This document shows, in pieces, positions 26,522-39,793 of a stretch of 64,000 nt of DNA. The stretch lies in NCBI GenBank assembly GCA_963844565.1, contig CAWJON010000002.1:2108001-2172000 (forward strand), given 5' to 3'. The notes beneath the pieces are model-generated. The model saw nothing but the letters and a program-made list of their open reading frames with translations. It searched no databases and was not told where the DNA came from. Each line of letters begins with the position of its first letter. Positions within the stretch are counted from its first letter, which is position 1. A program made the position numbers and the translations under genes. The DNA is from JAFEDN01 sp963844565 (GTDB lineage: Bacteria > Pseudomonadota > Gammaproteobacteria > Coxiellales > Coxiellaceae).

Positions 26522-26851
26522 TTATGTGAACGAGTTTGTTAACTCCTGCGTTTCCTTTGGCATGACTCGACCCTGTTTAATCGACTCAAGCTCCGGGGTA
26601 CTTATTTTTAATACATAGAAAGGAGTTATTAAAGTACTACGCAAACCTGTATCTACTGGCTTAGATTTTGACTCTTTATCTTCTGGTGATACTTTAAAAC
26701 CTTTTGGATCTGGTCGTACCAATTCCGCTTCCGGTTCCTCCAACTCAGGCAAACCCAAATAGATATTCGGTATTTCTAGAATGCCATTTAAAAATATAGG
26801 GTGGGTAATCAGCTTTCCAGCTTCTTGCAATTCTTTCTGCTCTTTTTTCAT
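26522..26851 (-). CDS. Small proline-rich orphan 3
   Basis: 109 aa, not recognised. It starts MKKEQKELQEAGKLITHPIF and contains RPDPKGFKVSPED, the shared P-D-x-x-G-F-[RK] type motif, in a Glu/Pro-rich context. The upstream TTGGGAGATTGAAGAATG resembles the leader of orphan 2. It is the most upstream gene of this minus-strand trio, ending about 150 bases from the 5S rRNA gene. Confidence 0.55.
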   Translation of the reverse strand: MKKEQKELQEAGKLITHPIFLNGILEIPNIYLGLPELEEPEAELVRPDPKGFKVSPEDKESKSKPVDTGLRSTLITPFYVLKISTPELESIKQGRVMPKETQELTNSFT

Positions 26852-26954
26852 TCTTCAATCTCCCAATGTTTTATGTGTCCTAGATATAATTTACAAGTTA
26901 TACAAAATTGATCATGAATATATCAAATTGGAAGGAAAAAACAAAGAAGAACTT

Positions 26955-26990
26955 GAAAAAAAACTGAATCCCGCAGTTAAAACTGCGGGA
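26955..26990 (-). terminator. rrn operon terminator
   Basis: TCCCGCAGTT/AACTGCGGGA hairpin (26969-26990) followed on the minus strand by a run of Ts (26955-26963), just after the 5S gene. Confidence 0.85.
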
Positions 26991-27013
26991 TAACAGGGGG
27001 GAAATAAAAAAAT

Positions 27014-27130
27014 TCCTGGCAGTGTCCTACTTTCGCATGAAAATAATCATACTATCATCGGCGCAGAGCGTTTTCACTTCTGAGTTCGGAATGGAATCAG
27101 GTGGGACCCACTCGCTATGGCCGCCAGGAA
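27014..27130 (-). rRNA. rrf: 5S ribosomal RNA
   Basis: About 117 nt. The ends TTCCTGGCGGCC and the complementary CTGCCAGGAA pair, and the internal GGTCCCACCTGATTCCATTC, CGAACTCAGAAGTG and CGCCGATGATAG blocks are recognisable as 5S. It is the third gene of the rrn operon. Confidence 0.95.
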
Positions 27131-27220
27131 ACCGGTATTAGATGATCTGGATCATCTAAAAATTTGATAAAAGTAAGGTCACGAAGAATAAATCTTAAAC
27201 ACAATTCCAAAAACCATTAA

Positions 27221-30454
<3,234 letters not shown>

Positions 30455-30631
30455 TCAATTGTCCTCAAGATTATATGTCAAATTCTAATAAAACTTCAAT
30501 ACAAGTCGCTTGTGTTTCCTCCTTACTTTTACCAAATTTTTAATGAACTTCTGGTTATATCCAGATTAAAATACTCTCTACTTCAAAAGTACTTTAATCT
30601 GATTTAACCTGTCATGAAGAATCTTCTGTTA

Positions 30632-30707
30632 TGGTGGAGCCAGGCAGGATCGAACTCCCGACCCCCTGCGTGCAAGGCAGGTGCTCTCCCAGCTGAGCTA
30701 CGACCCC
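30632..30707 (-). tRNA. alaT: tRNA-Ala(UGC)
   Basis: 76 nt including an encoded CCA. GGGGTCG/TGGCTCC acceptor region, GTAGCTCAGCTGGGAGAGC D-arm, anticodon loop CTTGCAC (UGC), and GTTCGATCC T-arm. It sits alone in the 16S-23S spacer; no tRNA-Ile is present in that spacer. Confidence 0.97.
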
Positions 30708-30936
30708 TTTTTTAGCTTCGAATCTTATCTGTTGGACTCTGTCAGTTATGACGTTGAACTTACTCGACCTCACGTCTTATCAACCGCGGGTGCGCTCTAA
30801 CTCAATCTTCGTAGCTACAGTGCCTCGATTTCACGCTCAGTGTTCGCGCTCGTAAAAAAATCTTGCAAAATCTTAGCTCTTCATCTTATGTGAAAACAAA
30901 CTGTGTGGGCACTTTAAATCGTTTGATGCCTCATAT

Positions 30937-32481
<1,545 letters not shown>

Positions 32482-32633
32482 TATAAGTGTTCGCAGCTTT
32501 CGCTGCTTTTGATCGGGACTCGACGCACAAACGCTCAATTTTCATGTGGTGTTTGAGGTCGAAGAAATTTTCTATGTGAAGATATAATTATCTACCCAAA
32601 GCACTCACTTAAACTGCTTTCATATGTACTGCT

Positions 32634-32700
32634 AAATTTTTAAAGAACGTTTCCCATCAGGGAAGAGTGACCATTCTACGGATTTATTCTTGCTTGTCAA
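32634..32700 (-). promoter_or_regulatory. rrn promoter and boxA antitermination site
   Basis: Minus strand TTGACA (32695-32700), 16 bp, TAGAAT (32673-32678). About 25 bases further on, GTTCTTTAAAAATTT (about 32635-32650) matches the boxA core TGCTCTTTAACA loosely. The 16S leader then runs to 32482. Confidence 0.75.
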
Positions 32701-32816
32701 CACTTCCCCAACATTTTTTTTATATTTTTTTTGATTTGCAATAAAAAAATTTAAAATCAACTACTTGATAAAATATAGCGAAGCTTTTTAGGCTTTTTGT
32801 AGAACTTGAAAATAAG

Positions 32817-32997
32817 GGAAAGGAAATAATAAGTTAAATGTACTAACCTGGATCCATTTTTCTACATATGCCAATGGAAAGTTGCTTTAGGAGTGATCGG
32901 CAAGAAACCGATCTCTGCTCACCGCAGCCTTACACATTAGACTTCAATACTTAACAAGTATCGATTCAGTAGTGACATCTAACTATCATTTCCTCTC
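32817..32997 (-). ncRNA. ssrS: 6S RNA
   Basis: About 181 nt, the usual size. The ends form a long closing stem (AGGAAATGATAGTTAGATGT near the 5' end against ACATTTAACTTATTATTTCC at the 3' end). The core keeps the recognisable GGCTGCGGTGAGCA, the hairpin GATCGG-TTTCTTG-CCGATC and CTCCTAAAGCAAC. 6S RNA mimics an open promoter and holds sigma70 RNA polymerase in stationary phase. An extended -10 (TGCTATAAT, 33004-33009) sits seven bases before the 5' end. It lies about 115 bp upstream of the rrn promoter on the same strand. Confidence 0.82.
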
Positions 32998-33062
32998 AAA
33001 ATAATTATAGCATATATTATTCATATTTTTAGATTTAAAAGTATTTTATAATCTATTGATTT

Positions 33063-34118
33063 TTAAGAAAATAAATCTAATTGCTTAGGCTGTGGCTGGA
33101 AAAGATCAACCCTCAGCGCAGGACTTAACTGACCATTTAAACCAAATTTTTTACACGCCAATTTAAAGCGGACCGCTAACAGTTCGGCAAATTGCCCCAT
33201 TCCCTGCATTCTTTGCCCAAAAGTCGAATCATACTCCTTTCCTCCACGCATTTGCCGAATTAAACTCATCACATGACCTGCCCGATCTGGAAAATGTTTG
33301 GCTAACCATTCTTTAAAAAGATGTTTAACCTCATGAGGCAGTCTGATTAATACATAACTCGCATACAATGCACCACTTTCTCGGGATAACTCCAAAATTT
33401 TCTCCAGCTCCATATCATTAATCATGGGAATCATCGGGGCAGCCATGACTCGTACTGGGATATTTTCCGATGCAAAACAACGAACAATATTGAGTCTTCC
33501 TTTCGGAGTTGAGGTTCGTGGCTCCATTTTTTGTTTTAAGGAAACTGATAAAGTGGTAATGCTAACCGCTATTTTTACTAATTGACGCTCAGCCATTCTT
33601 TTTAATATATCGATATCGCGCTGAATAAGGGTGTTTTTAGTAATAATCATCACTGGATGATTATATTTTTCTAACGTCTCAAGAATACTGCGTGTAATTT
33701 TTAATTTGTTTTCCGCCGGTTGATAAGGATCGGTATTCGCACCCAACATAATCGGTTTACAAATATATTTCGGCTTGGTGATTTCTTTTTCCAATAATTT
33801 AGCCGCATCCGCTTTGTAAAAAATTTTGGTTTCGAAATCAATGCCGGGAGATAAATTCTTATAGGCATGACTGGGACGGGCATAGCAATAAATACAACCA
33901 TGCTCGCATCCTTGATAGGGATTAATGGATTGCTCAAAGCCAATATCAGGAGAATCGTTAGTGCTTATTATTTTTTTAGCATTCTCTGGGATTAAGGTGG
34001 TCTCGATAGAGTTAGGCACTTCCTCTTCCAAATCCCATCCATCATATTCTTTTGCATGGATTTGTTTTTCAAAACGTCCCTCAGGATTGCTTAAAGAGCC
34101 TCTATTTTTTATATTCAT
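33063..34118 (-). CDS. PA0069-family radical SAM protein with C-terminal clamp-binding-like motif
   Basis: 351 aa. The radical SAM cluster motif is CEHGCIYC (C71, C75, C78) after INPYQG. It is followed by IMLGANTDPYQPAE and SITTLSVSLKQKMEPRTSTPKGRL, the signature of the Rv2578c/PA0069 family related to spore photoproduct lyase. The reaction is not established in that family; DNA repair has been suggested. The chain ends PKQLDLFS, and QLDLF (346-350) matches the beta-clamp binding consensus QL[SD]LF, which favours a role at DNA. It is probably monocistronic. Confidence 0.85.
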   Translation of the reverse strand: MNIKNRGSLSNPEGRFEKQIHAKEYDGWDLEEEVPNSIETTLIPENAKKIISTNDSPDIGFEQSINPYQGCEHGCIYCYARPSHAYKNLSPGIDFETKIFYKADAAKLLEKEITKPKYICKPIMLGANTDPYQPAENKLKITRSILETLEKYNHPVMIITKNTLIQRDIDILKRMAERQLVKIAVSITTLSVSLKQKMEPRTSTPKGRLNIVRCFASENIPVRVMAAPMIPMINDMELEKILELSRESGALYASYVLIRLPHEVKHLFKEWLAKHFPDRAGHVMSLIRQMRGGKEYDSTFGQRMQGMGQFAELLAVRFKLACKKFGLNGQLSPALRVDLFQPQPKQLDLFS

Positions 34119-34133
34119 TTTGACAACGTAATG

Positions 34134-35525
34134 CTATTTAATAGTACTTGAATTAAGTTTGGTAATATTATACGCATTATTTACAGTACTAAGATAGTGC
34201 CCATTAGATTTATTTACCAAAAATCGAGGGTCGTACCACCGCTCTTTTACCGTGGGTGGTAATTTTTGTGGTTTGACATAGGCTTCATTACCAAATAATT
34301 TTTTTTGAGCTTCGAGAATCGCTCTTACCTCTTCTACACTATCTGCTTTTCGTATATCATCACGAATAGCCGATGCCCTTTCAATATGACTTCTTGTCAT
34401 TAAACTCCAAAATCCGGATTGATAACTTTCAAATAAAGGCAAGATTGAGTCTTTTATTTTTAGTAAATCTTTTCTCTGTTCTTTATACTCTGGAATTAAA
34501 TTTAACTGGGATTCAAAATACGCCACACATTTGTTTGCTTCAACTGCTTTAGCCTGCTCCAGCAGCAGTTGTAAATCCTTCTGATTATACCAAATATTTT
34601 GAAAATAACTGACGTCATCTTTATTCAGTGGCAATGCGGTTCTAGCACTAATATCGTTTGAATGTGTGTTAAAATAAGTTTTTTTAACACCCAATGGCAA
34701 ATAATAAGTAGTCTTATCTTCTGATGCGGCTTTCATCTCCCACTTTTCTTCCTCCTGGCCCTGATCTAAATCCGAAGGATAGAATTTACTTATCGTATCG
34801 ACTATAAGTGATGAAGAAAGACTATGATATAGAGCATTATCTATAAATCTTCTTTTTCTCAAATCTTCAACTTCTAAAAGCTGCTTTTTATAATACGTTA
34901 ACATTTCCCCTAGTGAAGTTTGTTTTTTATCTTCAACCGGAGAATATAACGTCCATGATTCTGAACCTCGTTTATAATAATCATTATGCCTAACAAAATC
35001 TTTGCAATGAGGTGAAAAAAACCTTTGGAAGGGAGGAAGAGCATCAGCAGTAATGCTCACGTTAGTATCCAGCGTGTATCCTCCTTTTGAGTATAATAAA
35101 AAAAGCGAAAAAATATCTTTAAAGAGAATTCTATCTTTAATAGTTCCTCTACCCGCTCCAAAAAGAATAGATTTAATCTCTAACAAATCTTTTGCTTTTT
35201 CCCGGAGTAATTCATTATCCGATTGCAGACATTCATTCAGATGCCCTTCTATAGAACATACTTTGACATTAGTAATGCCTTCATCTTGAAACTTTTGTTG
35301 ATAATAAGGGACGTGTTCATCCAAACACCAAAACATAATTGGATTTTTAACATGCTTGGCAGCAGCAATGACCTCTTTAAGGTCATGGTCGGCAACAGAG
35401 CGAGAGATTTTATTTTTCACTAAAGAAGCCCAGTTCCCTGGAGACCCTATCCACAGATAGTGGCAAATCGGTAAATTATTTTTTTTATCTTCTGCAAGCT
35501 TTTGATTATCTTTTAGTTTACGCAT
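34134..35525 (-). CDS. Candidate effector glycosyltransferase (TcdA/TcdB-type GT-A fold)
   Basis: 463 aa. ICHYLWIG (W25) near the N-terminus, then ILFKDIFSLFLLYSKGGYTLDTNVSI (residues 134-158), is the layout of the glycosyltransferase domain of clostridial toxins and Legionella SetA. That layout is an IW-G strand, a KxDxxRxxxLYxxGGxYxDxD segment and a DxD metal site. Here the DxD reads D153-T-N155. There is no signal peptide. A PmrA-type box lies just upstream. The proposed start site is only six bases before this ATG, so the message may be nearly leaderless or translation may begin a little downstream. It probably modifies a host protein; the target is unknown. Confidence 0.62.
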   Translation of the reverse strand: MRKLKDNQKLAEDKKNNLPICHYLWIGSPGNWASLVKNKISRSVADHDLKEVIAAAKHVKNPIMFWCLDEHVPYYQQKFQDEGITNVKVCSIEGHLNECLQSDNELLREKAKDLLEIKSILFGAGRGTIKDRILFKDIFSLFLLYSKGGYTLDTNVSITADALPPFQRFFSPHCKDFVRHNDYYKRGSESWTLYSPVEDKKQTSLGEMLTYYKKQLLEVEDLRKRRFIDNALYHSLSSSLIVDTISKFYPSDLDQGQEEEKWEMKAASEDKTTYYLPLGVKKTYFNTHSNDISARTALPLNKDDVSYFQNIWYNQKDLQLLLEQAKAVEANKCVAYFESQLNLIPEYKEQRKDLLKIKDSILPLFESYQSGFWSLMTRSHIERASAIRDDIRKADSVEEVRAILEAQKKLFGNEAYVKPQKLPPTVKERWYDPRFLVNKSNGHYLSTVNNAYNITKLNSSTIK

Positions 35526-35537
35526 ATTTTTTAGTAC

Positions 35538-35571
35538 ATTATATGCGCAAAACCTTAAGAATCTATTAAGG
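35538..35571 (-). promoter_or_regulatory. PmrA-box-like promoter of the glycosyltransferase gene
   Basis: Minus strand CTTAATAGATTCTTAA, with half-sites 11 bp apart, followed by TATAAT (35538-35543) that begins 15 bp after the second TTAA. Geometry is identical to the promoters at 11299 and 61290. Confidence 0.65.
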
Positions 35572-35862
35572 AATCGAAAGCAGTCATGAGGCGTTATTTA
35601 TATGCCTGATCGATTACAGCGACCAAATATTAGGCCAAAAATTAGGAACTCACGCACAGCATTTTAATTCAAAAAATTTTTGCCAGTTCTTAATAGAGAC
35701 TCGAGAGAAATTAATTTGGTCCTAAGAAAATTTTAATTAGAATTTAATTTTAATATTTGAGCTGCAGCGGTCTGAAAATAAACAAGAAAGTATACAGTAC
35801 ATTCAAATTTTTATATAATAAAATAAATCAGTTTGAAGGATCAACGTAATAGGAGAAAATAA
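35572..35862 (+). promoter_or_regulatory. Intergenic region with promoter of the 35863 gene
   Basis: About 290 bp between divergent genes. TATACA, 17 bp, TATAAT (35814-35819) and a Shine-Dalgarno AGGAG suit the gene at 35863. A TTAA pair 11 bp apart at 35733/35744 is present but has no -10 box at the right distance. Nothing else is evident. Confidence 0.45.
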
Positions 35863-38217
35863 ATGAGCCGTATAATGCGATATTTTATGGACCCTCCCAG
35901 TTTAATTACCGATGTTCGTGATCACCAAATCCCCCCATCTGAAGCGGACTCCTTGTATGAAGAATTCATGCGTTTTTCTCAGCCCGAAGAATGGACATAT
36001 TCTACAGGAGACGTCCCCTTTAAAACCACAAAATCTATATGTATACTAGCAACAATCATTGTTGATGAAACACATCCCGAAGGAAAATATCGCAAACGTT
36101 ATTTAAAATTTTTAGGCGGTAATGCAAATTATGAATTTTATGAACACGCTCAGACAGTACTTGCCCTAGTCGATAATGTGTTAATTCCTCTTAAGCAATG
36201 GTTTCCCCGTCAAAAACAGGTCATTGCTTTTTTAGAACAAATTTTGCTGGAATTGCAGCAAAGAATGATCAACACTTGTTTTTACCATGACCCCGATTTT
36301 AATATCAATATTCTTTTAGATTATATTGGTTCAAACACCCCAAGAGAAGTGTTAGCAGCAGTTTACCACCACCTCAATCGTTCAAAACAGGATTTTTTAA
36401 GGATGTTTGAGAAACCTTATACACCAAAACAACAAGAAAGATTAAATAAAATCCAATTAGCAAAAGCATTGTGTCAAAGCTATCAATACATGCAAAATGG
36501 TGGGGCTGCATATAATGAAATGAAAACATTAACAAATCCTAACACTCATGACTATATACTATCGTATCTCAAACAAATAGCACCTGCTCTAACAAGACTA
36601 ACACAAGAAAAACAAAATCCATTGGCTAATTCATCTAAGTTTCAAAGAACTTTTAATGACGGCATCAAAAATTTATGGGAAATGTTTTTTGTTTTAATGG
36701 AACACCCTTACATTCTAAGAAGTGAATTACCAATAATTTTAATAGATAGAAATAGCAAACGTGAAGGGACAACTATTCTAGATAGCTATCCTCGGTTAAT
36801 TGCTTGTTTGCCACTATTCTTAGAAGGAGTAAATTTAAGAAAAATTGGCCCTGTAAATAACGAAGCCTTAACCGCTAACATAAGTTGGAGCAAAAAAGTT
36901 TATAACAATCGGGGTCTCGACACGTTTGTAGTAGATAAATCTATTGAGGTTACACAAGCTTATACTACTAAAACTATTAGGAAAAAAATGTTTCTTCCTA
37001 CGAAAAAGCACTTTATTCCATTTTTCCCGGAAGTCTTAATCAATCTAATCCAAAGCTTTTTACTGCCCTGGGAGTACCCCGGCATATCTCCAGGCGTTAA
37101 AATATCTCAATTCGAGTCAAAGCAAACAGCATCGCCGATATTTGAAATCTTTTATACTCCTGACCAGAAAATATATTCGGAACTAACGTTAACTGATGAT
37201 AGTATCATAGCGCTTACTGCAGACCAGAAAACTTCATTGATCGGGTTAGATTTTAGTTCACACCAAACAAAATTGCTGCAAATTTTTCAATTTCGAGAAT
37301 TTGGCCTATTGGCGTGGCTGCTATGCGCCACCTTTGGTAAATTTATTCCAGCTAACATTGAAATGGCTAAACGCTCTGGAAAATATGAATTGCAATATCC
37401 CATTACTGAAGACAAAAGAATATTTTTTAATTACCCGCATATACAAAAAACAAAATCTTCTATGACTCTCCTGCAGGTGATTCTATCAGAAATGGCCATT
37501 TTAATCCATGATATCAACACAGGACGGTCATCAGACTTAATAATTGCGGTCTCTGAACTCGAAGCACTAGAAAACCTGGTTGAGATCTTAACTAAATTAC
37601 ACCCCATGGAAATCCACGCAGAATATTATAAATTAGCAGCGATTATAGGCAAAGATTGGATTTTCCAATGCCTCTCGGAAGGAGAATACAATGTAACTGG
37701 AAGCCAAGACATTTTGAATCAAGTTCTTCAAAACAGACAAACACCCATATTAAAAATTGCACTTGAAGCAACCCGACTCCACAATCACTGGTTAGCCGTT
37801 AAATTTTTACTAAAAAAAGGTTGTTGTACTGACTTTATGATCTCCTTTGATGATAAAAAGACTAGGATGACTCTTTTATCATGGCTCATTAATTTTCCTG
37901 CAAAAGGTAACCAAGAACTAAATAAAATCTTAGAAACTATTTCGATACTGGCAACTACTGCTCCGCATTTATTTAAGCAAGCTGAAATAGGTAGCGCCAT
38001 TCACAATAATCGACCGGCGAGGATGATTCATCTCCTGATCAAATTATATAAATCCTGCCATCCACAGAAAATAATAGCGGATGACCTTAAGATATGGCTT
38101 GCACTAAATGAAGAAACGCAGTCCAGTCAGAACACTCAATCTTTTATTCCAAAGTATACTGCAATGCCTAATTCTCCAAAGACAACAAAATCGATGGAAC
38201 AACAACTATCTCCATAA
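35863..38217 (+). CDS. Large orphan protein, effector candidate
   Basis: 784 aa, not recognised. No signal peptide or clear membrane segment. The N-terminal 450 residues are mainly helical with FPRQKQVIAFLEQILLELQQRM. The C-terminal 250 residues (about 540-760) consist of paired helices such as SELEALENLVEILTKLHP, ILKIALEATRLHNHWLAVKFLLKKG and IHLLIKLYKSCHP. These look like degenerate ankyrin- or HEAT-like repeats. The last 30 residues are polar Ser/Thr/Pro/Gln. Size, orphan status and position next to a glycosyltransferase effector candidate suggest a secreted protein, but no PmrA box is correctly placed. Confidence 0.6.
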   Translation: MSRIMRYFMDPPSLITDVRDHQIPPSEADSLYEEFMRFSQPEEWTYSTGDVPFKTTKSICILATIIVDETHPEGKYRKRYLKFLGGNANYEFYEHAQTVLALVDNVLIPLKQWFPRQKQVIAFLEQILLELQQRMINTCFYHDPDFNINILLDYIGSNTPREVLAAVYHHLNRSKQDFLRMFEKPYTPKQQERLNKIQLAKALCQSYQYMQNGGAAYNEMKTLTNPNTHDYILSYLKQIAPALTRLTQEKQNPLANSSKFQRTFNDGIKNLWEMFFVLMEHPYILRSELPIILIDRNSKREGTTILDSYPRLIACLPLFLEGVNLRKIGPVNNEALTANISWSKKVYNNRGLDTFVVDKSIEVTQAYTTKTIRKKMFLPTKKHFIPFFPEVLINLIQSFLLPWEYPGISPGVKISQFESKQTASPIFEIFYTPDQKIYSELTLTDDSIIALTADQKTSLIGLDFSSHQTKLLQIFQFREFGLLAWLLCATFGKFIPANIEMAKRSGKYELQYPITEDKRIFFNYPHIQKTKSSMTLLQVILSEMAILIHDINTGRSSDLIIAVSELEALENLVEILTKLHPMEIHAEYYKLAAIIGKDWIFQCLSEGEYNVTGSQDILNQVLQNRQTPILKIALEATRLHNHWLAVKFLLKKGCCTDFMISFDDKKTRMTLLSWLINFPAKGNQELNKILETISILATTAPHLFKQAEIGSAIHNNRPARMIHLLIKLYKSCHPQKIIADDLKIWLALNEETQSSQNTQSFIPKYTAMPNSPKTTKSMEQQLSP

Positions 38218-38382
38218 CAGGCTCCAGCAGTAATTAATTATCTGATCAAATTGCACTGGAAACGACATTCCAAAGAAGAGGTGCATTCTAATATTGCCCC
38301 TTGGCCTTTACATATTCCTGGAAAAAATTTAATAGCCTTACTGAGAAATGCCTTGTCTACATTATTATTAATCTTATATTTT

Positions 38383-39387
38383 TGGTTCATCCCCACATAT
38401 GTGGGGAACATTACATACCCCAGCATTATGTCGAAACCGGGATCGGTTCATCCCCACATATGTGGGGAACATTTTTCTGACACCTTGTCTTTTTAAATTT
38501 TTTGCGGTTCATCCCCACATATGTGGGGAACATAAAAAGTATGCGCATGTGCGCACTATGCCTATCGGTTCATCCCCACATATGTGGGGAACATTTTTCC
38601 AGATTGCGGGATTTTTTCGAGATATCCGGTTCATCCCCACATATGTGGGGAACATAAGTTTGGTAGCCCAATCTTCGTCAAAAACCACGGTTCATCCCCA
38701 CATATGTGGGGAACATAGCCGTGAAAATTCCAACGGGTCAAATGTCATCGGTTCATCCCCACATATGTGGGGAACATATTTTCTTTAGATCGAACAGTAG
38801 GAAAATGATCGGTTCATCCCCACATATGTGGGGAACATAAATTGATTTTAATGAACTGGACGAAATGATGCGGTTCATCCCCACATATGTGGGGAACATC
38901 ATCTTAAAATAATTTAACCATACTGATTTTACGGTTCATCCCCACATATGTGGGGAACATTTTGTTGAGGAAATTAAGGCATTATTGGGTTTCGGTTCAT
39001 CCCCACATATGTGGGGAACATGCTGTCAATTTTGGCCGTATTGGCAGCCAATTCGGTTCATCCCCACATATGTGGGGAACATTATTCCGGAAGCGAATTT
39101 AATTACAAGTACAACGGTTCATCCCCACATATGTGGGGAACATCTACACTAAATCTTGATGGTAAAGGTCGTGCGCGGTTCATCCCCACATATGTGGGGA
39201 ACATCGATAAAGCCAAAATCCCCGCTAAAATTCCGTCGGTTCATCCCCACATATGTGGGGAACATTTTTCTGGGATAAGCAAAAATCTGGATTTTTTCGG
39301 TTCATCCCCACATATGTGGGGAACATATTCCTGCGCAACAGTAGATGTTTTATTAAAACGGTTCATCCCCACATATGTGGGGAACAT
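38383..39387 (-). CRISPR. Type I-E CRISPR array, 17 repeats and 16 spacers
   Basis: 29-bp repeats at an exact 61-bp period, giving sixteen 32-bp spacers. Read in the crRNA direction (minus strand) the repeat starts ATGTTCCCC and ends GATGAACCG, and the stem CCCCACATATGTGGGG is a perfect palindrome. Compare E. coli GAGTTCCCC...GATAAACCG. The copy at 38383 has a changed last base and so marks the leader-distal end. The leader is on the cas2 side. All internal repeats look identical, which is consistent with an active or recently active array. The spacers are all different by eye; targets cannot be judged here. Confidence 0.98.
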
Positions 39388-39487
39388 ACTAATTTTATCC
39401 TCTTGAATTTATTGAAAAAATAATACTACAAAAAATCTACCAACAAAAGGATTAAAAATAATACAAATTGTCAAAGAACAGAGAAAA
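39388..39487 (-). promoter_or_regulatory. CRISPR leader
   Basis: About 100 bp of very AT-rich DNA between the cas2 stop and the first repeat in the crRNA direction. It holds TTGACA (39469-39474) and a TTGTTG...TATTAT pair nearer the array that could drive pre-crRNA. I did not find a convincing IHF consensus, although the E. coli leader has one. Confidence 0.65.
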
Positions 39488-39793
39488 TTACGAGACTAAA
39501 CTCTCATCAATTTTTGGAAAAAAAGAAACCAATCTTACGCCCAAACAATCAACAGGAATTCTACGATTTTCTCCAAATGTTTGAAAGTCAAACCCCGATT
39601 CAGTATTTGTAGCCCAAGCCATAACGACATTTCCCTCTTCAGCGAGACGAGTTATCTGATCCCATATCATTTCTCTCACTTTCCTAGAAGTACGCCCGAC
39701 ATAAACTCCTGCTCTAATCTCCAATAACCAAATCGCTAATCTTCCCCGTAAACGAGGCGGAACATTTTCAGTAACTATCATCAACATTCCCAT
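39488..39793 (-). CDS. cas2: CRISPR-associated endonuclease Cas2 (type I-E)
   Basis: 101 aa (or 99 from the second Met). MLMIVTENVPPRLRGRLAIWLLEIRAGVYVG is the Cas2e/CasB-like N-terminus, followed by REMIWDQI and NTESGFDFQTFGENRRIPVD. With Cas1 it forms the spacer-integration complex. It overlaps the cas1 stop and lies next to the leader, the standard I-E arrangement. Confidence 0.95.
   Translation of the reverse strand: MGMLMIVTENVPPRLRGRLAIWLLEIRAGVYVGRTSRKVREMIWDQITRLAEEGNVVMAWATNTESGFDFQTFGENRRIPVDCLGVRLVSFFPKIDESLVS

Noticed and set aside
35733..35747. Another TTAA pair 11 bp apart upstream of the 35863 orphan, possibly a fourth PmrA box.
   Set aside because: No -10-like hexamer lies 15 bp downstream, and a better promoter (TATACA-17-TATAAT) lies 50 bp further on; the region is AT-rich enough for chance.
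38399..39406. Open frames with repeated HPHICGEH and FIPTYVGNI peptides.
   Set aside because: These are translations of the CRISPR repeats, not proteins.
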